Positions 20,849 to 31,607 of a stretch of DNA of 64,000 nt are shown here, in pieces (within the stretch, counting starts at the first letter, position 1; each line of letters begins with the position of its first letter). The DNA comes from Ectobius pallidus. Taxonomy: Eukaryota; Arthropoda; Insecta; Blattodea; Ectobiidae. The stretch covers positions 53,656,923 to 53,720,922 of the forward strand of contig CAXKWD010000002.1 in NCBI GenBank assembly GCA_964059195.1. The letters are read 5' to 3'. A program made the position numbers and the translations under genes. The notes beneath the pieces are model-generated. The model was not told where the DNA came from and ran no database searches. It saw only the letters and a list, made by a program, of their open reading frames with translations.

Positions 20849-21552
20849 CAGTGCGTTTCACGTAAGAGTTGGCCAATCATGCGGGTTTCTGTGTTGTGGC
20901 AACCACAGCTTTAAACTCCCGAGCAATCGTGTGATATATCTATGCAAATATTGCTGCTAACGGTGTAATAATTCAGGTTCTCACGATTACAGTTAAAATT
21001 AAATGAAAATAACCACATACCTCAACACAAGAGATGCTGGAAATGTCCTCCTCTTGCCTCAACACAACACCATTTTAGAAAATTTTCTTTTGTGCACATA
21101 AGTTCAGCTTCTGAGACAGAGTGAAATTATCTTGTGATATCGTCCTTAATTTCTTCTAACAGTCTATGTGACTATTATTTATGAGGGAACTTGAAAAGTA
21201 AAGTGTATAGATCAATTTCCCCCCATACATTAGAAGGACTTAAAGACAATATCACAAGAGAAATTAACTCTATCTCAGAAGCTGAAAACTTATGCGCATG
21301 AAAGAAAATGTGCTAAGAAGGTGCCAGAGTTGTATGGATGCAAGAGGAGGACATTTCCAACATATCTTGTGATGAGGTACGTGGTTATTTTCATTGTAAT
21401 TTTAACTGTATCGTAATAACCTGAATCACTACACTGTTAGCGGCTTTATTTGCGTAGATAAATTATTTCATCCGATTGCTCGGGAGTTAGAACTGTGGCT
21501 GCTACGATGCAGAATCCCGTATGATTGGCCAATTCTTACGTGCAACGCACTG
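20849..21552. mobile_element. Foldback MITE with long inverted arms
   Basis: The two ends, CAGTGCGTTTCACGTAAGAG and its inverted partner ending CGCACTG, lie inside TA dinucleotides (20847-20848 and 21553-21554). Inverted similarity continues through most of the element: 'ttggccaatcat', 'gcaccattttag'-like and 'gagatgctggaaatgtcctc' words all recur inverted. The TA duplication suggests the Tc1/mariner group. No transposase. Confidence 0.75.
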
Positions 21553-22456
21553 TATAAATTATAGTGTCGAGTACTGAATTAGCTTCAGCCGCAAAGATCT
21601 CACTTGCTGTTACTGTGAAACTTTCATTGCACATGCTCTACTGGGGTTTCCTGTTTTCTAGCTCTGATTGTGTTATGGGACGGCAAGCCACCATGAATAA
21701 AGCATTGGCTGAAGGCTGAAGTACTGTGCGGTGAATATTAAGACATTGTGTTATATTTAGAAGGTCAACATCGTAGAATCCTTTTAATTTTAATAGGCTA
21801 TTTAAATAATACGTATACCTTCTTCATTATGTAAGCAGGCTTAAAAATATTTTCTTTATTTTAAATTTAGGCCCGTAAAAAGGTAGGCTATATGCAGCAC
21901 ATCCTCGTTTTAAGCCACGAGCTATGACTGCTGACAGTTATAGGAATTTAATCACATACGTCTCAAGAGCTGTTCCATGATCCTTCAGATGAATTATTCT
22001 ATATTATTAAATATGCTGAAAAGGTTTTTCAGCTATATATATAGTGACAAAAGAAATGCTTTTGTGAAGAACAAGAACCAAGAAGCTCTGGCAAAACTAA
22101 TCACAATGGCTGGTCACACTTCTTAGCTAAGAGAGCTACCTCCAGTTATATCTAGAGCTCAATGGATTGACTGGCTATGATAAGAAGGGTAGATGTTCTT
22201 TGTTCATGATGGTATTAATATTCTTGCATAAAACACAATGTGGGGGGGTTGAGCAAATTTATTTGGTGAAGATGTTCCATCAAACTGACATGACCAGTTT
22301 CTAGACAAAATAAGGCAACTGCATCTGATCAAGGGCTGTCTGGTTAAGAATTAAGTTTTAGCAGTGTTTTCCATATTTTGGTTTCACTTGGTTGTATGAG
22401 TTCTTCACCATGATTTCTTATGTTTAGTGGTTATGAGTTTTGCTGATTTAAAAAGA
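21553..22456. other. No feature recognised
   Basis: Unassigned AT-rich DNA within the long gap before the THAP-gene 3' exons. Confidence 0.4.
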
Positions 22457-22926
22457 TACCTTATTGTTCGGACTGTAAGGCACTCTAGATCATAAGACGA
22501 CACACCTTGATTTTAGGATGGAAATTTAAGGGAAAAAATTTAATGTGGTTTGAAAATTCATGAAAGACTGAAATATTTTTACACCCTCTCACCCTCAATA
22601 CTGTAAATGTAATGGAACAAGGCTGTGCAGAGGTTAATGCCTTCATTTAGACCACGCAAGAACCCAACATACCTTTCATTTCGAGGGCTGTACCTGGCTT
22701 CTCACTACCCCCATTTTACAGCTGTGACAGGTGCACTGTTTTAAAGTCTGTGCTACAATTTGTGACTAACTAATTGTTATACAACACCCTGTTTATGATT
22801 ATGGTATTACCGGCAATATTTATCACATATATTTTATTTTGTTTACTTCTGACCATTAGACGCACCCAACTTTGAAGACTGTGTTTTCAAGGTAAAAAAG
22901 TGTCTTATGGTCCAAAAAATAAGGTA
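22457..22926. mobile_element. 470-bp MITE with degenerate inverted ends
   Basis: The left end TACCTTATTGTTCGGACTGT matches the inverted right end TACCTTATTTTTTGGACCAT at about 16 of 20 positions, and 'ataagacg'-like words follow in both. The target duplication is unclear. Non-coding. Confidence 0.55.
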
Positions 22927-23762
22927 GATGATTTATCTTTTGTCATTTTATGAAGGTTCCTTTTTTGGCTAACCTGTCAGCTTTCTCGTTACCTTCCAAA
23001 CTGCAGTAAGCTGGGATCCATTGTAAAATTATGTTATTTAGCTCACTAAGATTCTGATGCAGTTTTTGCATTCCATTAACTTATTCTTTTATTCTTAATT
23101 CTGTGTTAAAGCAAATATAGCTGAGCTATATAGAATCTGAGAAAATTGATTAGAGTTTATATGCATCATAATCAAAAAAGTTAACTATAGGCTACATGAT
23201 TTGGATATTAAAATAAAGTTTAGTTTCATTGTTGAAAGATAAAATATAATTACCGGTAAGTACAATATAGGCTACCTTGTGTAGGGTTTAATTTTTTTAA
23301 TTTTTGGATCATTGTACTTGTGATACAGTACTTCGAATTTCATTTTAACCTAAGTTACTGGTACATTAGTTGTATCGCTTTGTCCATGTGGCAGCCTCTA
23401 ATGAAGGATGTTTTTGTTTGTGAAATATGACTATTTGCAAACAGAAATGTCGAGGTAGCATAAAAGGAGAACATGCCACTGAGAGAATGAAAAAGAAAAT
23501 CTCAATGCTAACAATTACGATTTTCAATCATATTCTCATACACATTTCTCAGTACTCATCCTGGGGAGTGGTATTTTGTGTTTACACATTTCATGAAATC
23601 TGACTAATTTTTGTGATATTTGGTGAATGTAATTTGCTTAATAGTAATATTTTAAGCATTTGTAAAGCTAAATATAGCTAAGGAAAGCTGTTGAGTAAAA
23701 TTTCACGCTTATCGCTGCTACCAAAAATATGGTCCTTACAATTAGACTGTTTTATATGGATT
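22927..23762. other. No feature recognised
   Basis: AT-rich DNA without exon or repeat signatures I could name. Confidence 0.4.
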
Positions 23763-23774
23763 ACATGTAGCTTA

Positions 23775-24615
23775 ATTAAATTCACGTGGAATGGGAAGAC
23801 ACAATGAAGTGAAATAATATTAAACACATTATCTTCAAGAACACTCTCTACTTCATTAAATTGACTACTTACTAGTTAGCCGGCTTTCAGGTGGACCTTC
23901 CACCCATCGTCAGACTATGTCCCACTGCTGAACTTCCATCCTGTACCTCCTGATGGCGCTGCGGTGGTTTCACGAATTTCCCAATCAGTCCCAATTCTCG
24001 TTTTGGAAAGATGACATTTCACCCTTGGGCAAATCACAAATTCAACAAGATCTTCAAAGAACATAACATAAAACTAGCTCCCCAGAATAAATTCAAACTC
24101 AAAACATTATTAAGATCAGAATTGAAAGACAAAATTCCACCAGGACAAAAATCAGGCATCTATAAAATAAAGTGTAATGATTGCGACAATGTATACATAG
24201 GCAAAACAAAAAGGAACCTCAATACGAGATGGAAAGAGCACCACAGGAATATAAGACAAGGGGAAACTGATAAGTCCGCAGTAGCTTCACATGTCTGGAA
24301 TTCGGACCATAACGTGATGAAAGAAGCAACCTTATTGAAAAATCTCCATTATCCAGTTGAATTGACCATATGGGAAAAGATCTTCATACAAAAGCATAGG
24401 AATAACCTCCAAAATTTCGACATCCCGGAGGAGAACGAATTGGGACTGATTGGGAAATTCGTGAAACCACCGCAGCGCCATCAGGAGGTACAGGATGGAA
24501 GTTCAGCAGTGGGACATAGTCTGACGATGGGTGGAAGGTCCACCTGAAAGCCGGCTAACTAGTAAGTAGTCAATTTAATGAAGTAGAGAGTGTTCTTGAA
24601 GATAATGTGTTTAAT
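23775..24615 (+). mobile_element. Penelope-like element (PLE), endonuclease-only copy with inverted arms
   Basis: Inverted arms of 180 bp lie at 23818-23997 and 24437-24616 (the last base is shared with the duplication). Between them is the unique part of a GIY-YIG endonuclease gene. The 12-bp direct repeat 'acatgtagctta' at 23763-23774 and 24616-24627 is the target duplication. A 43-bp extra segment (23775-23817) lies between the left repeat and the left arm, as known for Penelope insertions. The element lacks the RT domain and is a 5'-truncated copy. Confidence 0.85.
24011..24547 (+). CDS. PLE GIY-YIG endonuclease domain (178 residues, truncated protein)
   Basis: An uninterrupted frame carries GIY at residues 49-51 and YIG at 62-64. 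The PLE-type Cys pair (KCNDCDN) lies between them. 'RWKEHHRNIR' and 'SAVASHVWNSDHNV' follow, with a likely catalytic Glu in 'LTIWEKIFIQ'. In PLEs this domain sits C-terminal to the RT and nicks DNA. Here the RT is missing. The ATG used is simply the first in the open frame, and the C-terminus is encoded by the right inverted arm. The absence of stops suggests a fairly recent insertion. Confidence 0.85.
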   Translation: MTFHPWANHKFNKIFKEHNIKLAPQNKFKLKTLLRSELKDKIPPGQKSGIYKIKCNDCDNVYIGKTKRNLNTRWKEHHRNIRQGETDKSAVASHVWNSDHNVMKEATLLKNLHYPVELTIWEKIFIQKHRNNLQNFDIPEENELGLIGKFVKPPQRHQEVQDGSSAVGHSLTMGGRST

Positions 24616-25019
24616 ACATGTAGCTTATCTGTCATTCCTTAAATATATATATATATATATATATTCTAGAATACCAGTCTCTGAAGTTATTTAATATTTA
24701 TCATGTTTCTTACAGGTGTCTAATAAACCTTTTCAATGCAATATCCAGTACTGTACATGGCTTCTTGGAATGTAGCCTATGTTTATGTGTATAGTGATAC
24801 AGTTCATATACCAGCTATTGATCTCTCAAATGCCTGGGATAAATAAAAATACCCAAAGAATAACTCATATTCAGATAATCTGATCAAACCAGAACCTTGT
24901 TTTAAGACTAATATTTTAAAATTCAATAATTAAAAATGTATACTGTAGCATGAAAGCCTCAGATTAACAATGTAGCCTATACCGTAAGTTGAATTTTATT
25001 ATGGTAATTGTATTTTCAG

Positions 25020-25113
25020 GAACAAAAGAAATCTACACCTCACAGACGATATAGAAAGAAGCTCAAAGAGAAGAGTCCTTCCCCAGTGTTGGAACTCGAG
25101 AGTGAATCCTTAG
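25020..25113 (+). CDS. Putative THAP gene, internal exon (basic linker)
   Basis: Acceptor 'tattttcag'; phase 0 start reading 'EQKKSTPHRRYRKKLKEKSP' then 'SPVLELESESL'. It ends in phase 1 at GTAAAG. The phase fits all three THAP modules, which all end in phase 0 after a lysine codon. The basic run could be a nuclear localisation signal. Linkage to THAP-A is inferred from phase, strand and order, not proven. Confidence 0.65.
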
Positions 25114-25583
25114 GTAAAGAATTTATAGCTTTGCTTTTCTTTCTTTTTCCTCACATGACATTTCACTACTGTAATGCAAGGAAAACAAAGTTAGATCTTA
25201 CAATATCTCTACACAGTAATTCATGACCACTCAATCGAAAGATGGCAAAAATTTAAATTTGTTTAGCAGGAATGTTAAAGTCTTTTTGACTGGCTATGTA
25301 CAGTAGAAAGGAATGCAATGACCTTGTGCATCTGTTAAATAGTTTTATTCAAAGAAATATCCCTTAATTATACAAATCAATATTTAAAAAAAAGGACGAA
25401 ACAGCATGTAATTATCAATTCATAGTTTCTAGTTTCACAATTTATCTGCTACTATAATAAAAAATAAACCAGAGCAGATGACGAGGTTTTGCAAAGGCAG
25501 ATGTTCAATGTTGAATTTGTGGGACTCTTCCTTGTCAGTTCTTCAGATTTTAGATTTTATTTTCATTGCCTGTTTTTCAACAG
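25114..25583. other. Intron
   Basis: Donor GTAAAG and acceptor 'tttttcaacag' bound it. No repeat recognised inside. Confidence 0.5.
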
Positions 25584-25687
25584 GTAGAGATGATGTAAGG
25601 ATAGAAAAACCTTTAATTGACAGAACAGAAGATCTAGAAGATGAGCTTGCGCAGATAAAAGCTGGGCTCAAACATCTTATGGAAGAG
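25584..25687 (+). CDS. Putative THAP gene, internal exon (acidic helix)
   Basis: Phase 1 in, phase 0 out. The peptide 'GRDDVRIEKPLIDRTEDLED' followed by ELAQIKAGLKHLMEE has heptad-like spacing and is probably helical. The donor is GTATGT. Its size is a multiple of three only together with its neighbour, as expected for a real exon chain. Confidence 0.65.
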
Positions 25688-26939
25688 GTATGTAAATATT
25701 TTTAATACGCCACTTTTGTGTTTTTTTTCCATGTTTATCATAAAATTTTTATAATGCATGCAACCCTTCCCTCCGTTGTGAATAATTGGGAGCTCAGAAC
25801 TTTACAGAACAGTTTAAATCTGGCAGGTCTAAGCACTATGAGTCACTACATAGGACTACAAGAAGGTAAAGTCCATATCCTGGTTTTGGCCATGCCGTTT
25901 AAAGTACCTTTTACTTCTACCAGATCATTATGGGTTAAAATCTCAGTCACCGTGTATAGTACTTACATGGATGGGGTACGTTACCACTACATCATTAAAA
26001 ATAATACTCATTTGATTTATGTCTACATTTTTTAATTTCATATAAACAGATCTCAATTTGAAATATATCTTAAGAAGGCTCTTACATTCTCGTTCCAGCC
26101 TTATTATTGGTTGACTTTGTTCTTTCTTTTCTTTTCTTTTTCAATTCAATTTTGTACTTTCAATCCTTGAAAATAGAGCTATAATTTGGCTTTGAAATTT
26201 TGTAAAGAGTTGCCAGCCTAACTAGAATCACCAAGCCAGGTTGGGGGTTTTTCATCATTGGAAAATTTCCATCCTGGGTTCAGGGCTAGGTATTGTCTTG
26301 TCCCTTCATCCCTATCAGGAGTCAATGAAAAATCTTCATGAAATCATCCTTGCCTGAAAGAGGATTGGACAAGTTGTGGACACCATCCCATGGCTTCCTT
26401 CTGAACACTTATCATCACCACCATAAAATTACTAAATATCAGAGGAAATTGAAGATTATTATCATGCATTTTGAAAAAAATCAGTTCTGTAGCTAACATA
26501 CCGCAATCTCTGTAAGTACCCAGCCCTGGAAATAGTACAGTTAGTTGAAGCACCGTGTTACAAACTGGAAATCATGGTTTCGATCCCCAATTATGTTACT
26601 GGGATTTTTCAATTGACCTGATGGCACTACTGCCCTGAAGCATCTTATAACACATGAATACAAAGAGAATTCTATGGGGAAAATGCAGCATTATGCAAGG
26701 TTGAAACCCTTACCAGCTTTATGTGCTGATTATCTGAAAATACCTTCAAGGTCTATAAGGGAGTGGTCATTGAGAGGAATTTTTTCAGGTTCAAAGATGG
26801 AACACCAAGATAGAATTTAAAAAAAATCCAAAAGTATAAGAAGCACCCAGCTCTCTTACAGAACTCTGTTTAGAAATGTGCATGTGTCTCAATACATGCA
26901 TAAATATAATAATTTGATGCTATTAATGATTTTTTTCAG
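25688..26939 (+). other. Intron with SINE-derived sequence
   Basis: Two SINE-like segments are visible. At 26205-26330 'tgggggtttttcatcattgg' and 'catccctatcaggagtcaatg' look like an inverted SINE body. At 26535-26660 there is a tRNA-like B-box word 'ggtttcgatcccc' with 'gggatttttcaattgacctg'. The second resembles copies at 28914 and 43880. Confidence 0.5.
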
Positions 26940-27582
26940 GATCCGTTACATGAACCAGTGCCTGACATAGTTGAAGAACTGGAACCTGAAAGAACTACCT
27001 TCACCTCAAACAAAAAATCAAAGAAAGTAACCAAAGTCACCACCACAGGAAGTTTAAGACATGTAGTGGAATCACCAGAAGAAATGACTGTTACAACACC
27101 ACATCAGCCCGTAAACAAAATAAGTGAATTATCCCAAAAACATTCTGCCTTACTCAGTGAATCTCGAAGAAAATTACTTGCAATCAACAGAGGTGTGAAT
27201 CGAATGCTTCTACCGCCAACTCAGCATATTGTGAAGCCAAGTGCTCTTCTGAGACCTCTTGTTGAGCGTATAGGAATGACACCTATTCAGTCCCCTAGGA
27301 GACCCCCACAAACAGTTTTGAATCAAACACAAAATTCCTTTTCACAGCGGGCAGATTCTATACAGCGATCCCCACAAAACATTGCACCAAAGCCTTCAGC
27401 TTGTGTAGCACCCATCCAACCGAGTGTATCAGGAGCCAATCAGCCATCAATATGTTCTTATGTGTCGCCAAGAAAACGTTTGAAACTCGCCACTGACACA
27501 TCTGAAACTTCTAAGAGATCACCTCATCTCAATAAACTGTTGGATAATTTGATAACATTGGAAGAGGATATATTCTCTGATG
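26940..27582 (+). CDS. Putative THAP gene, large exon (Pro/Ser/Gln-rich, nuclear signals)
   Basis: Acceptor 'gatttttttcag', 214 codons open in phase 0, phase 1 donor GTAAAC. Contents in order: acidic 'DPLHEPVPDIVEELEPE', lysine-rich NKKSKKVTKV, a helical block 'SELSQKHSALLSESRRKLL', a disordered proline/glutamine-rich middle, then the basic YVSPRKRLKLA (a likely nuclear localisation signal) and LDNLITLEEDIFSD. No catalytic domain is seen. Composition and basic motifs suit a transcriptional regulator. I do not recognise an orthologue. Confidence 0.7.
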
Positions 27583-28639
27583 GTAAACTATCCATATTGA
27601 TACTTAGTCTAAGGACATCCTTTATCTGTGTATGTCACTGTAGTGCATATCTCTTGCAAAGAGAAGAGTACAGTTATACATTTCGTTAGGTAGAACAGAT
27701 AGAAATTCTACAAGATTTGTACAACACATAATCTCATTTTTAATATTCTTGAAAATTGTAATATAATGCGCATTTATATAATAACACAAAAAACAAATAT
27801 GACCCAAGTTTCCAAATGAATTAAGACAAAAAGTTTTCTTTGGACAAAACCTTAACATTAACAGATTTTCAAATAATGTTTTAGTAATTTCCATTTCTTC
27901 AAGATTTTGTCAGGATTTGTACGAATCTTAGATTTACTCTGTTAACACCATGCAGCAATGAAGAAACTGTAAACATTCTTAAATTCTGTATCGAAGTCAT
28001 TAAAGTAATTATATTTCTAATCAAGAATGTTTAACATATTTTGTAAAAAAATGTTATGTTTATTTGCAGATTTTCTGGGTCTTAATAGTTATTCATATGA
28101 ATGAGTTTGTGGTTCTTATCAGCTAAGATCCACTGACAGATTGGTTTGCGGGTCCTCTAGATGTACAGGTTACATAAATTAGGAGATAGAATAAATCACC
28201 TTTTGTGGTTTCGAAAAACTCATGACCATATCCATGATGCATTGCATTGAGGAGTATATATAGTTAATTAGGCTACTACAAATAGCGAAGTACATGCAAA
28301 GATACCTGAAAACTGGCAACTAAGCTTTTTAAGGCATGAAAATTTGTTTACCTTTCATTTTTGAAGGGTGTATAAAGCTTCCTTTCTCTTTGGAATGAAT
28401 AGGAAAGTCGATTTTACTTTTATCGCATCGGCTATACACCTTAGGTCATATGTGAACGATTTCTTGCATCCCTGGTGTTGATGGTAGGAAGGACATGGGT
28501 TTAAAGCCATATACTGTATGCATGGAAGTGTACCATGTTGCAAAGTTTCTCAGTTGTTGCAAGTAGAACAACTCAGTGATCTGATTACGAGTGAGATGTT
28601 CGAGTCATGTGGTATAATATATGTAATTTATTCCAATAG
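27583..28639 (+). other. Intron
   Basis: Bounded by GTAAAC and 'ttattccaatag'. I see no TE or RNA gene in it. Confidence 0.5.
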
Positions 28640-28758
28640 ATCCTGATATCCAGGTGATAGAAAATACAACTGGGTCTTTGAAGAAGATGAGAGTGAATGC
28701 AGCAGTTCAGACAGACAACAGTCTGGTTGAGAGGAAAGTGCTCGAGCTTCAACAAAAG
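28640..28758 (+). CDS. Putative THAP gene, internal exon
   Basis: Phase 1 in, phase 0 out, 40 codons with the shared one. It reads 'DPDIQVIENTTGSLKKMRVN', then AAVQTDN and VERKVLELQQK. The last segment begins a coiled coil that continues in the next exon. Donor GTACGG. Confidence 0.65.
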
Positions 28759-28904
28759 GTACGGTGGTCAAAATTATGCTTCTTCTAGCATTATTTTTGG
28801 TGTAAATACATATCTGTGACCAATCCTAATCCCAGAAACAAACATGAATGAAATGAATGAAAGATTTTTGTATTTAATACAGTCTCTTTTAATCGGCAAG
28901 ACTA

Positions 28905-29175
28905 GAATAATGGAGTGTGTTGAGGCACTGTGCTAAAAACTGAAAGGTTGAGGGTTTTGATCTAAGAGGTCATTGGGAATTTTAGTTGGCCTAATCCTTC
29001 TGATGCACTATGATCCAGCCTCAAACATAAATGAGTATCATGAACAACTGAAAGGTTGGTAAAGATTCCAGTGCATGAGGTTGACACCTTTATGTGTCTG
29101 TCGTCTAAACTCTGTAGCAATATTTCATGTTTATGCGGCATGTGACATAAAGACTTGGAAATGCTAAAGAAAATA
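28905..29175 (+). repeat. SINE copy in intron
   Basis: 'ttgaggcactgtgctaaaaa' and 'gagggttttgatctaagagg' resemble a degenerate tRNA head (A- and B-box regions). The following 'gggaattttagttggcctaa' matches the body at 26600-26640 in arrangement. Confidence 0.55.
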
Positions 29176-30000
29176 TTGCTTGTCATCAGCTAAGAAAGAT
29201 CATGTGAACTGTACCATGTAATGATGGAGAGTAGTTTATTCGAGGCAAGTAAGCTGTTGACAATTGTGTATTTTCTAAAATATGCCAAGCAATGATTACC
29301 TTTCCCCCCAGTCAAATGATACAAGGCATTGTTGCATACACAGTAAATACTGAAAGTTCCTGCAACAAAATCGTAAGAAGATAGGTATTCAGATGTTTAT
29401 TGATGTTTGAACGAGAGCTCCTATATGTATGTTTATGAATGATGAAATAAACATACTATTCTGTTCTATTCTACATGGACATTTGACCATGGCCTATAAT
29501 TAAGCGTTGTTTAAATTTGTTTTTGTGAGGTTTTTGTTACATGTTTTAATCCCTCACAAACAAATATTGGTATTGTATAATATGCAGATGTTGACTTAGG
29601 GTTAGCATATCAAGAATGTTATAAAGGTGGTCTTAAATATACTCGCATTTTCAGCCCCATTCTTAATAAAGATATTGTGGAACTTATTTAGGGAAGCAAC
29701 TATAATAAATTTAATTTATTATATGAGTTGACTGTACACACGTTTATGGTTCACCATTATTTTGGTATGATGCATTTCAAAGAGCTTCCTCCTCGTTTTC
29801 AAATACAATGCCAACTGCTAAATCCTTCTCAGGAAGATTTTGATGTGCACCTGGTGGGACTTTTTATGAACTTCTTGATCAGATTGTCTTCTTCAAGTAT
29901 TTCAAAATTCGTTAATGAATTTTTAAATTTTGTAATTTTCTCCCATAAGCTTATTTTCAGATCTTTATGTTTTTTACTGACTTTAATAATTTTTCTTCTT
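29176..30000 (+). other. Intron sequence without recognised feature
   Basis: Part of the 2.7-kb intron between the exons at 28640 and 31482. A 91-aa open frame at 29728-30003 has no family match I recognise. Confidence 0.4.
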
Positions 30001-30019
30001 TAGAAAATTCATGACCATA

Positions 30020-30640
30020 TTCCCAAAGATGTGATGCCACAGCTGATTTCTCAATTTGACAGGTTTTGATGTTCAAAAATTTAATAAAAACTATGTTGAG
30101 GGCATACTTCCTGGGGGAAAATCAAGAATATACCAAATTAATTGCAAAAATTTTGGTCAGTTTCACATTGGAAGAACAAAAAGAAACTTTGATCCTGTAC
30201 CATATTAATTTAAATTAATATCAATTGAAATTTACTCCATAACATACACTAACAGTAGAAGATAATTGACGATCAATAGTTCCATGGCCTGCCCTACTGT
30301 ACAGACACAGATCCCAAACTCCTGATATGGCCTTGTGGCTAAAAGGAGTATAAATACAGGTTAGATATATATATATAAAAGTAAAAGAGCATATAAGGAA
30401 CATCAGATACTGAGAAATCAGCTGTGGTGTCACATGTTTGGGAATATGATCATGAAATTTCTAAAGAAGCAATATTATTAAAGTCAGTAAAAAAAAAAAA
30501 CGATCTGGAAATATGGGAGAAAATTTATATTACAAAATTTAAAAACTTGTTAATGAATTTTGAAATACCAGAAGAAGACAATTTGATCAAGAAGTTAATA
30601 AAAAGTCCACCTGGTGCGGAATGAGATCTTCTTGAGAAGG
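30020..30640 (+). pseudogene. Decayed Penelope-like endonuclease, split by an insertion
   Basis: About 30120-30194 encodes 'RIYQINCKNFGQFHIGRTKR', the GIY-YIG core with altered residues. About 30380-30625 continues the same protein: VKEHIRNIR, 'SAVVSHVWEYDHEIS', 'LEIWEKIYITKF' and 'FEIPEEDN'. Some 185 bp of unrelated AT-rich sequence (about 30195-30378) interrupts it. Stops and shifts are present. It is clearly older than the copy at 24 kb. Confidence 0.7.
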
Positions 30641-31481
30641 ATTGGCAGTTGACATTGTATTTGAATATAAGGAGAAAGCTCCTTGAAAAGCGTCATACCA
30701 AAATAATGGTAAGTGAAGCACAAAAGTTTGTATAGTCAACTCTAGTAAATTAAACCGATTCTAATATTTTCACTGCTACTGATGTATAAATGCATTGGTC
30801 AAAAATTGTATTATAAAAGCAGAGATACCGGTATAAGATTAGTAGAGTATTGCTTTATGTATAATGTTATGATTTTTATTTGCATATTAAGTTTGTCATT
30901 CATTGAAACCAGCTGTATCACTAAAATTTTCCTCATTGATTTCAAACTAAGAGCCCTCTCATGATTTCATTTGGTGATTGATTTACTTACAATCAGTGTA
31001 TAAATTCAGTTCTGAAAGGGTTAGGATGAAGATTTATCATGTGCTAATATTAATGTTACTTTGGTTTTGAGTACTTCTTCATGATTGCTGAAATGATATT
31101 ATGTTAATGTACATATTGGCTTCTATTTCATAGATTGATGTTATCAACAATATTTTCAGTTAAAAATTATGAGACCGAAATTTAACACAGGAATACATTA
31201 CTTTAAAGAAAGTTGTCATCCAAACTTGATGGATTTACATCATATCCTAAGGAATCATGGTTTACAGCTACTTTATACACAGACACACAAACAGACGCAC
31301 ATACAAACGAACTTTCACATAGAAATCTCAAGTGTGAAGTGTATTTATGCCTGGCATTTTAATGTTTGAATTATGAGTTTCAGATTTATTTTTTTATTTT
31401 TTTTTTTGGTGAAAAATTATATGTAATGAAATGGATGTGCTGTAGTTAATTGGTACAATAACAGAATTTGTATTCTTGCAG

Positions 31482-31607
31482 TTGGCCGAGAAGGATACGA
31501 GAATACAACAGCTGGAAAAAAGCCTAGCAGCATTCGTCCAACCTGGTAACTTAGTTTGTGAGACCAATGATAAAACCTCAGATACAAAGTATACAATTGT
31601 TTGGTAA
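31482..31607 (+). CDS. Putative THAP gene, terminal exon (C-terminal coiled coil)
   Basis: Acceptor 'gtattcttgcag', phase 0. 'LAEKDTRIQQLEKSLAAF' extends the coiled coil started in the previous exon (many THAP proteins end in a dimerising coiled coil). The tail 'VQPGNLVCETNDKTSDTKYT' runs to IVW and TAA at 31605-31607. With THAP-A the predicted protein is 449 residues. Confidence 0.65.
   Translation: MAEKDTRIQQLEKSLAAFVQPGNLVCETNDKTSDTKYTIVW

Noticed and set aside
27622..27894. 90-aa antisense frame
   Set aside because: Overlaps the end of a coding exon and intron on the opposite strand; no coding character.
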